A DNA stretch of 28,783 nt. It comes from Gracilariopsis chorda (taxonomy: Eukaryota; Rhodophyta; Florideophyceae; Gracilariales; Gracilariaceae). Both the position numbers and the translations under genes were made by a program. Position 1 is the stretch's first letter; each line of letters starts with the position of its first letter. This document shows, one piece after another, positions 9,757-16,800 of this stretch. The notes under the pieces are model-generated. The model was not told where the DNA came from, searched no databases, and was given only the letters and a program-made list of their open reading frames with translations. The stretch lies in NCBI GenBank assembly GCA_003194525.1, contig NBIV01000451.1:1-28783 (forward strand), in the 5' to 3' direction.

Positions 9757-9790
9757 AAAATAATAAATAAAATTAACTAAAATACTCCAC
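9757..9790. promoter_or_regulatory. AT-rich island in the LTR, possible bidirectional core promoter or poly(A) region
   Basis: An otherwise GC-rich LTR has one block of A/T containing AATAAATAAAATTAACTAAA (plus strand) and TTTTATTTATTATTTTC (minus strand). It is conserved in copy B at about 21840-21870. On the minus strand it could supply a TATA-like element for gag-pol. On the plus strand of the left LTR it lies about 240 bp before the antisense gene. Confidence 0.35.
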
Positions 9791-9960
9791 ATTCCGTGGC
9801 AACATCCACTACTGTGGCCAACCGCCAATTGACCCAAAACCGTGTCCCACGTGTCCATACCCACCATTGTGGGGCGTAGTTCATATACACACTACACAAC
9901 CGATAATATCGGGAAACCGTTCAAGTACCCAGAATCCCTCCCTGAGGGCGTTGCACTTCA

Positions 9961-11178
9961 TAAATGTGGTGCAGTAAAAAGCTTTGCTGAATTTCCCCAT
10001 GTTCATCAATGTTCGAAAGTCGAATCACCCTGCGAGAATTGCTGGTAACGATAGATAAACATCTTCCCATACAGCAAGTGCGGATGAAGTACATTTCGAA
10101 TCACCATAACAGAAACACCCAACTTCAGTTTCAAATAGTGGTGCGGGACTCCAGTTGGAGTGTAATTATACGTCATTTCAGGTCCAATGATACTATTTGT
10201 GTGAACGTTTACACGGTTTGGCCCTCGGCTGGGAACGATCGTCGTTGCAGACTTCAAGTCAAACATCCTTCCTGGGAAATACTCCAATGCGTTCTGGTTA
10301 TGTTCCTCCACTAATTGGTTTGTTAGCGCAACAATCAATCGATTGAGCCTGACATCTTCTTTCGTCCGTGTTGTAAACCATTTCCAAAGCAGCTTGTATG
10401 GTTCGTGTATATCTGACGTAGGCATAAGTGGAAGCCTTGCAGATGCTGGAAACGTCCCACGATCAAGATTGAACAAACATTTTGCAAACCCTGGATCATC
10501 TTGTTGACGAACCTGTTCTGTAAGGCGAAGAGCTTTGACTCTTCTGTCCTAACGCTCGCAAAAGTACCATGGAAGCTCCCGTAGGAGACTCACTAAAATA
10601 ACACGAATTGTTCCATCCCTTTTGGATACTGGTGTCGTTCTTGGAACGACTGGAAGCAGTTGCATATAGTCGCCTGCCATAACTACGACCATGCCTCCAA
10701 AGTCTTTCGTAGAGTTTTTTATGTCCTTCAGTACGGTGTTCAAAATCTCAGAGAGCATTTTCGGGCACATTGAAGCTTCATCAATTACCAGCAAAATAGT
10801 CTTCCGTACTGCTTCTGCTCTTCGTGATCGTAGTCCGTACTTGGAAAGTGTCCGACGCTCTCTACTCTGCGAATCTTTGTTGTCATCAACTCCCAATCCA
10901 AGAAAACTATGCAAAGTTCTTCCGCCTTCATATAGGGCAGCAGCAATACCTGTTGTGGCTGTCATCTGCACCAATAAGCCTTTGTGCTCAACAATATCTC
11001 TCAGCAAAGATAGGAGATAGGTCTTCCCTGTCCTCGCTCGTCCTTGTAAGAAGAAAACGCTTCCGTGTGTGTTTCGTCTTTCAGACTCTCCCATTCTATC
11101 TCGGTATTGCGAGATGAAAGACATCCAGGCGGGATAAGTAGTAGCATGATGACATTTGACGACAAATTCATCGTCCAA
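9961..11178 (-). pseudogene. Helitron helicase remnant (Helitron 3), truncated by chromovirus copy A
   Basis: Reading down from 11178, the protein matches the PIF1-like helicase domain of the Helitron at 13057-18492: Walker A GRARTGKT, motif TATTGIAAALYEGGRTLHS, Walker B LLVIDEAS, AGDYMQLLPVVP, then TEQVRQQDDP, ALTNQLVEEHN, TPTGVPHHYLKLKLGV and VMVIRNVLH. An in-frame TAG near 10549-10551 and a frameshift near 10010 break it. After the frameshift, homology continues (IDEHGEIQQSFLLHHI) exactly to 9961, where the LTR begins, so copy A inserted into this gene. The final helicase motifs must lie to the left of copy A, outside the window. No Rep domain is seen upstream. Confidence 0.88.
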
Positions 11179-11270
11179 CTAGGCGATTTATGCTTTTTTG
11201 AGAGAGGTAGTAAGACGCAATGATGATAAGGAGATTCACCTCTAACCCCGACATCGAACGTTTCAAGCAA

Positions 11271-11891
11271 CTATAGCAACAAGCTTGTTCCAAATGGATG
11301 ATTTCCACTAGCTCCTTCTATTTTGTGCTCGGCTTCTTTCCAAGACCCAATCGAACCAAAAGAGGAATCATATCTGTCTACGCTGCTGTAACCTGGCAAC
11401 ACACCACGCTCATTCAAAGCGTCAGCGAACAACTCCACATTAATAGAGGATGTAGTTGACCATAATGAATACCAACCGGGACTAACTGTGGGAGCCTCTG
11501 GGTTCATTCTCGACGCATATTTTCTGCGATACGCATTGCAAAGCTCAGATGTAAACGATGTTTCTTTTGTACTGTTAAATGTTTGGTTCGAATGCGCAGA
11601 ACTAGTGAAATATCTCTAGTGGAGACGTGTAACCAGTTACGGTCTACTAAGAATCTTTTGTCTGAAAAGAAATAGTTCTTTTTGGTCTTTTGCGACTCTT
11701 ATAGAGTATGAGGTATCGCTAGCGCTGCTCTTGGACTTCAAAACATTATCGAAAAGAACCGCGTCTTCTTTGGAACACGAGAAAGGCTGCAAAAGACAAA
11801 GGAGAGAACCAGAGTTACTTTTCATGGAACCGTTTACTTTTCCATCATAACGAAGGCCTTGACCGTTCCAGCGCGTTTCTATTCCATACAA
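11271..11891 (-). pseudogene. Decayed PCIF1-like (NPPF-motif) adenine methyltransferase fragment
   Basis: Two pieces in one frame, 11891-11640 and about 11610-11271, are separated by TAA (11637-11639) and TAG (near 11616). The second piece contains YSLWSTTSSINVELFADALN, then YDSSFGSIGSW, then EGASGNHPFG. This spacing resembles the core of PCIF1-type N6-adenosine methyltransferases, in which an ELFASPLN-like segment and an FGS.G segment precede the catalytic NPPF. Here the motif reads NHPF, so one catalytic proline is lost. The first piece (SGSLLCLLQPFSCSKEDAVL) is not recognised. It lies on the same strand, 92 bp before the Helitron 3 remnant, and may be a host gene piece picked up by it. The family call rests on motif recall alone. 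Confidence 0.45.
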
Positions 11892-12021
11892 GTAGGCGTC
11901 GAGGGTAATGTTGAGCTTACAGGTGAAACTTATAATGATAACATGCGGTTATGGCAGGTGTATCTCAACACCCCCACTCTTAATGATTTACACATGTATG
12001 AGGGGGGTTTTGTTGACTGAC
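11892..12021. other. Non-coding spacer
   Basis: No gene or clear motif is seen. The sequence is AT-rich up to a G run near 12002. It separates the methyltransferase-like fragment from the inverted-repeat cluster. Confidence 0.4.
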
Positions 12022-12099
12022 GGGAGGCGTTGCGCCACAAATTCGCTTTGCACGCCCCCGTTTGCCTATGCAAAACGCCCATTTGGCGCAACGCCTCCC
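12022..12099. repeat. 78-bp inverted repeat (16-bp perfect outer stem)
   Basis: GGGAGGCGTTGCGCCA at 12022-12037 is perfectly reverse-complementary to 12084-12099. The arms continue imperfectly (9 of the next 15 pair, including CGNTTTGCA) to leave a loop of about 16 nt. It could be a small foldback (MITE-like) element or the hairpin of a transcribed RNA. No target duplication is obvious. Confidence 0.8.
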
Positions 12100-12114
12100 T
12101 ACCATTTAAAAAAT

Positions 12115-12166
12115 TCAGCAGCAGCAGCAGCAGCAAAGCGTTCAGTTAATTAGCTGCTGCTGCTGC
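12115..12166. repeat. CAG/CTG trinucleotide foldback
   Basis: A run of about six CAG units is followed 17-20 bp later by about five CTG units (GCTGCTGCTGCTGC), so the two runs form an inverted repeat. It does not lie in a convincing reading frame. Confidence 0.7.
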
Positions 12167-12251
12167 ATGTTGACTGTGCAATGGCTGCTGAATGGCTTGC
12201 AATACAATCAAATTGTAGTGCCAGCCACTCAGCAGCAAAAACCCAGCGGTT

Positions 12252-12331
12252 CATTCCGACATGTGGCAAATTGCACTGCGCCAGTGCAGTGCATTCCAAC
12301 ACGTGGCAAATTGCACTGCGCCAGTGCAGTG
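12252..12331. repeat. Tandem pair of 40-bp units with internal dyad
   Basis: Units 12252-12291 and 12292-12331 differ at only two positions in their first ten bases. Each contains TTGCACTGCGCCAGTGCA, itself a near palindrome. An inverted copy of the 18-bp core (ACTGCACTGGCGCAGTGC) lies at 12376-12393. The second unit and the inverted copy could therefore fold into a long stem of about 25 bp with a loop of about 40 nt. Confidence 0.8.
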
Positions 12332-12375
12332 TATACTGAAGTTTCATTGCAGACATGCCTGCAACAGACGTATAT

Positions 12376-12393
12376 ACTGCACTGGCGCAGTGC
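12376..12393. repeat. Inverted copy of the 40-bp unit core
   Basis: This is an exact reverse complement of the 18-bp core of the tandem units at 12252-12331. The flanking bases (TATATAC against GTATAC) extend the pairing. Confidence 0.7.
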
Positions 12394-12559
12394 CAAATGC
12401 ATCTCGCTTGCTGACCCTAACCACTTTTTTGCATCCCATTCAGGCTTGGCCAATAGCGCAGTGTCGTAACCTTTTGCTACTTTGGGCACTGTTTGCTGGC
12501 CTGGGACCTAGGCAAGGCCGAGCTCGTGTGCAGGTCGCCACAACAGTAACCCACTAAGT

Positions 12560-12860
12560 ACCACGGATCTGGGAAAAGTCAGGTGCTCCTCTGTGGTATA
12601 CTGGTCGTTTGACGGCGATCAGGAAGTCTGAGGGTTTACCGGACCTAATACCAGCTTGCTGTGCAGGGTCCGGGGCGGCCGCCGTGTCGTACCTCTTGGG
12701 GCCGGAAAGCACACTTCGGTGTGTGAGTAAAGGCAGACCAATCCTTACAACCGGACGCGGGTTAAACATCAAACGGCTTGAAAACCGGCTGGGCACACTC
12801 CGCCCGTCATAATCCAACAGGAGTGTGTCGAGAGTCTCTGTGCTGCGCACGACTGCATCG
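12560..12860. other. GC-rich, strongly foldable non-coding region upstream of the Helitron gene
   Basis: No convincing gene. It contains CCGGACC...GGTCCGG (about 12640-12674), CACAC-TTCG-GTGTG with a UUCG-type tetraloop (about 12709-12722), and CACACTCC...GGAGTGTG (about 12795-12830). It may be the 5' leader of Helitron 1 or a structured RNA. I could not match it to rRNA, tRNA, SRP, RNase P or snRNA by eye. The sequence from 12861 to 13056 becomes AT-rich with no motif noted. Confidence 0.35.
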
Positions 12861-13056
12861 GGTAAATATAAGCCTTGCAGCAATTTGTTTTTAATTGATG
12901 CATGCGGCTAGGCCCGGTGGGTGCAACGCAACAAACTGCAACCAGTTTTTTCACTTTCAACTTTTTGTTTTATTGGGAATTATTCTGGAACTCTGGCAAA
13001 TTTTTTAACGGTTTAAAAACATAGAATTGCTTTTTTCTTTTCTTTGGTAAATTGAA

Positions 13057-13881
13057 ATGACGAGAGGAGGGCGACGTCTGAACTCTGGTGGCGTCCGATC
13101 TAACTCGGGAGGTGCCAGAGACAATTCTGGAGGTGCCAGGTTGAACGCAGGCGGTTCAAGGCAAAACGCTGGTGGTCGTCGCGTCGGCAGTGGTGGAGCA
13201 CGGGCAGGAGCTGGAAGACCCCGAAGAGCACCAGCTTTTCCAGCTCCAGATGAGTTGGGAGTAAATGAGAGCGGAGCACACGTTCAAGGACCTATTGTTC
13301 TAGCGGTTGAAGAAGACGAAATTACTCCTGCACCTATTTCAGTTGCAGCAGCAGTTAGCACAAGCGCCGCTGGAGCCAGTGGGTCCGCTGCCACAGATCT
13401 ACTGACATCGTGCCCACTTCCTGGATTTCTGGAGTTTGTGAGAGGCCTTCCAAGTCACATTCCACCGCCTCTGATGCCTCCCCCTCTCCCACCGATGCCT
13501 GCAGAACAGATGCCTATTGCGATGGAAGTGGAAGAGGATGAGATCATCCCTGCTCCTCCACAGCCACCGCTGGCACCACCGCCGCCACAGCAGCCTGCTC
13601 TTCCACAAGATGAACAAGAGGAAGAACAGATGCCAGTCACGATGGAAGTCGAAGAGGATGAGATCACCCCGGCTCACTCACACCCGCTGCCGCAGCCTGC
13701 GTTGCCACAAGCTGAACAGGAAGAACAGCAGATGTTCATTCCGATGGAGGTGGAAGCGTATGAGATCAAACCGGCTCCCTCACACCAGCCGCAGCATCAG
13801 CCACAGCAACAGCTTGATACGACGGTCATGCACTGTGCTGGGCGTCCTGATCGAGGACTCTATCGCGTGTACTATGCGTGA
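13057..13881 (+). CDS. N-terminal region of the Helitron 1 protein, ends at an in-frame TGA
   Basis: It starts at ATG 13057 (AAATGAC context, A at -3). The first 65 residues are low-complexity Gly/Arg/Asn repeats (RLNSGG, RSNSGG, RDNSGG, RLNAGG, RQNAGG), then an AT-hook-like AGRPRRAP. Four repeats of a short acidic motif follow: VLAVEEDEITPAP, AMEVEEDEIIPAP, TMEVEEDEITPAH and PMEVEAYEIKPAP, separated by Pro/Gln-rich linkers. TGA at 13879-13881 interrupts the frame, and the next codons continue the Helitron protein in the same frame. In the related Helitron 2 the matching place reads VWDAR with TGG, so this is most simply a Trp to stop change. Together with 13888-18492 the gene would have about 1,810 codons. 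Confidence 0.75.
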   Translation: MTRGGRRLNSGGVRSNSGGARDNSGGARLNAGGSRQNAGGRRVGSGGARAGAGRPRRAPAFPAPDELGVNESGAHVQGPIVLAVEEDEITPAPISVAAAVSTSAAGASGSAATDLLTSCPLPGFLEFVRGLPSHIPPPLMPPPLPPMPAEQMPIAMEVEEDEIIPAPPQPPLAPPPPQQPALPQDEQEEEQMPVTMEVEEDEITPAHSHPLPQPALPQAEQEEQQMFIPMEVEAYEIKPAPSHQPQHQPQQQLDTTVMHCAGRPDRGLYRVYYA

Positions 13882-13887
13882 GATTCC

Positions 13888-16800
13888 GTGGCAGTTCAGG
13901 CGAGGAATGATCCGGCCATCCGTGCAAGCGTGCCGGAGTTTGAGACGCTTCCCACTGCAGGTCAAAGGCGATGCGGAAGATGCAGCGAGCACGCACACAC
14001 GCTCTCCTCCTGCCCGTACTGGGACTGGACATTGAGAATTCATAGCTGCAAGTACTGCGGAGGCGTTTTGCTTGGCAAAGAGACCAATGGAGTGTGCTGT
14101 GGACTGAAAAGAAGGTCAGGGTGGGGCGTCACGTTCCGCAGAAGGCATAGCAGCGAGTTGGTTCGCAGTCTTTACAGTCTGAGAGCCTTTCACAGCCATT
14201 TTCTCAACTTGAATACGCTCTTCGCTACGACGCAAGCGTTCATGGACATGTCGTATGTGACGGGAGGCGGTCCCTCCTTTCTGAGACTTGAGGGAAACGC
14301 AGCTCTCGCTCTGCCCACGCAGAACCAGAACAACACGCGCTACAGCTTTCTGTGGGGTACTGGTCCGCCTTCCTGGGATCCCTCTCACTATGCGCATGCC
14401 AATTTGCGTGCGTTCATTCAAGATATCAACGTACGAGACATCGTGCCCAAGTTGTACGATGTGATCCAGCCGAAGCCAGACGTGGTGCGTGAGTGGTACC
14501 GATCCATGCTTAGCACGCAACAACAACAACAAAATGCAGATACCGCCGTCGATATCAGCATGCAGGCAGCAGAAGAGGGAGTAGTCGTACGTGGTTACGA
14601 AGGAACCCGAAGTGCCACAGTCAGTGCTCTTCACGTAGGTGCTGGGCCTCTCCCTGAAGATGCTCCTGGTGGGGGGCCAACCATGATGAGAACGCTCGTC
14701 GTGGATCCGACTGGCCTGTACCGAGTGGAGTCTCAAGTACCGCGCTTGGTAGAAGGAACCGTAACAGAAAAGCACGCCGTAGTGACGGCTGCTGCTGCTG
14801 CTAATGCTGGAGATGGGGCGACTGCGAATGCCGCAAACAATGCGCAAGTGCGGTACAGCCTTCTAAAACCGGCATCCAAAATGGCAGAGAAAGGCACTTT
14901 TCCTCTTCTCTACCCGTCCGGGGATCAGCACGAACCCTTTGACATCGGCGTGTTTCTGGAGGCAAAGAACTCAACACAGCAAATCTCAGGTCTCAGCGTC
15001 AACGAGTGGAAGCTCCGAAAGCTCACCTGGGCTGAGAAGGCGAAGAGACGACTGTACTCAGACAACATCCTTCTGAACAGTGAACCGTTGATGCAGATGT
15101 GGATGCTTCGCACCCACACAAACATTGAGGACATGCGACTGCGTTTCCTGGAAAGAGAACAACGGGCATGCATTGTACAAGAGCAAGAAATGCAGCAAGC
15201 ACAACAGCAAACCGGTCACGTGCCACAATCCCAGTTCGTGCTAATGGGACGCATCTTTCTGCCCGATGACTCGGTCAAATCAGCAGCATACTGGAAGAAC
15301 AAGCGCATGGATGTACAGGCGATTGTGGCGCGGAGAGGACCGCCTTCTCTGTTCATTACAATCACCATGAACATCTGGCGAATGGACATCCAGCGTCTTG
15401 GGATGGACACCACCAATCGTGGCGGATTTACGGCACAAAGTAACCGCCCTCGACCGTTTGACCGACCGGATCTGATTGCGAGGGTGTACAACCAGTACGC
15501 AAACGACTTTATGAAGGATTTGGAGAAGAACTCGGAGCAGATCTTTGGATTGAAGTGCCTGGGGCTTGCATCAAAGCTCGAGTTTCAAGAGCGCAATGTG
15601 CCTCATCACCACATGCTCGTGTGGCTCGAAGGAGGCGTGATTGAAGACGTTGATGTGATCGACGAGCTCATTCGTGCAGAACTTCCCCTTCCAGGCGAAG
15701 ACGACGCGTTGCGTGCTCTCATTCGTACCATGCACAGGCACCGCCACTCCACCTATTGCCGGAATCGCGCTGGGCGGTGCAAGTTTGGATACGACAGCAA
15801 TATGATTGTGCCGGAGACGTATATTGAAGAAGGCACGAATCGCGTTATTTACCGCAGAAGAAGGCAACATGACCTCAAGATTGTGCCGTACAACCCAACT
15901 CTGACCAAGAAGTACCGCTCTCATATCAACGTAGAACGCACGCAAGGAGGGGGCGCAGTGGCTTATCTGATGAAGTACGCGTTTAAGCAGCCCAAAGCTC
16001 AGGAGGTGGTGCTCAATGTGAGTGATGCTAATGAGACAGGCACACACAACGAGCAGCAACAAGAGCCACAGGTGCAGAACGACATTCGTGCATACATGCG
16101 AGCGCGTGTGGTGGGGGCCGTCAATGCAGCTTGGAGACTTTTCGAGTTTCGACATGTTCACATCGTACCAAAAGTAGAGCGACTGGCCATTCACTTGGAA
16201 GGAGAGCGCACATTTCTGCTGAGAGGTCCAAACCAGCTCTCTTCTGCATCACAGCCGTCTACACTGGAGAGATGCTTTGCAAGGCCCGAAGCATACGCGA
16301 ACCTCTACTACCTTTCGTACTTTGAAAAAGTGCGATTGTATCGCACGCTTACTGCCCGCGTGCTTAACCAATACGACGGAGACAGCACTCAGGTGCCCAC
16401 AGACGACTTCGATCCGCCCATGTACGTGGTAGAGCGCACGGACGACGAGCAGTGCGTCGCAAGGATCAGAGGTGTTTCACCGTCGGCCATTGGGCTCTTT
16501 GCTCTGTGCTTGCTGCTCATGAATCACGGCTCGAGATCTTATGAAGACGCAAGGACTTTCAACGGACAGCAGTATGGAACGTATCGTGAAAATGCGATTG
16601 TAAGCGGACTGCTCGGGGACGGATCCGAGTTTGATATTGCATTCCAAGAAGCAGTGCAGATATACAGCACGCCGTCAGAGCTACAACGTCTGGTTGTCAC
16701 ACTATACCAACAAGGCGCAGACCCAGAAGAAATGGCCGTCGAAAACTGGGAGGCACTATGTAGCGACATACATACAGGAGATGAGCAGCAACGAAAGCAA

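Larger units (their letters stand above)
1..9960 (-). mobile_element. Ty3/gypsy chromovirus-type LTR retrotransposon, copy A (left end beyond the window)
   Basis: Sense strand is minus. From 9960 leftwards the order is 5' LTR, primer-binding site, gag with a CCHC zinc knuckle, protease, reverse transcriptase, RNase H, integrase (H2C2 and DDE), GPF motif, long linker and chromodomain. An extra plus-strand gene then follows, and the window ends before the 3' LTR. The PR-RT-RH-IN order is that of Ty3/gypsy (Metaviridae-like) elements, and the terminal chromodomain marks chromoviruses. Copy B lets the missing left part be estimated at roughly 1.6 kb (start of the antisense gene plus an LTR of about 0.8 kb). 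Gag through RNase H is open, while integrase onward and the antisense gene carry several single-base indels. The element sits inside a Helitron helicase coding sequence. Confidence 0.93.
9154..9960 (-). repeat. LTR (5' LTR of copy A), 807 bp
   Basis: The boundaries are clear because copy B's LTR aligns over the whole length and diverges at both ends. In sense orientation it runs TGAAGTGCAA...TTGCACCACA, so it has TG...CA ends with imperfect terminal inverted repeats (8 of 10). It is preceded by the primer-binding site at the internal side and followed at 9961 by Helitron coding sequence. It contains an AT-rich island at about 9757-9790, a 10-bp hairpin at 9703-9727 and about twenty short CCNN-loop-NNGG hairpins. 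The right flank at the insertion is TAAAT. The other flank lies outside, so the target duplication cannot be checked. Confidence 0.93.

Noticed and set aside
12554..12883. 109-codon minus-strand open frame in the structured block
   Set aside because: No recognisable domain or Kozak-quality start, and it overlaps stable inverted repeats. More likely chance in GC-rich non-coding DNA.
13399..13677. Minus-strand frames opposite the Pro/Gln/Glu repeats of the Helitron protein
   Set aside because: Low-complexity shadow of the plus-strand repeats, with composition (Ser/Gly/Arg) dictated by the opposite strand.
13888..13890. GTG as start codon of the Helitron protein
   Set aside because: Same-frame homology to Helitron 2 continues upstream through the TGA, so the true start is the ATG at 13057.
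14116..14847. 243-codon minus-strand frame inside the Helitron gene
   Set aside because: Lies opposite conserved transposase domains and shows no family features.
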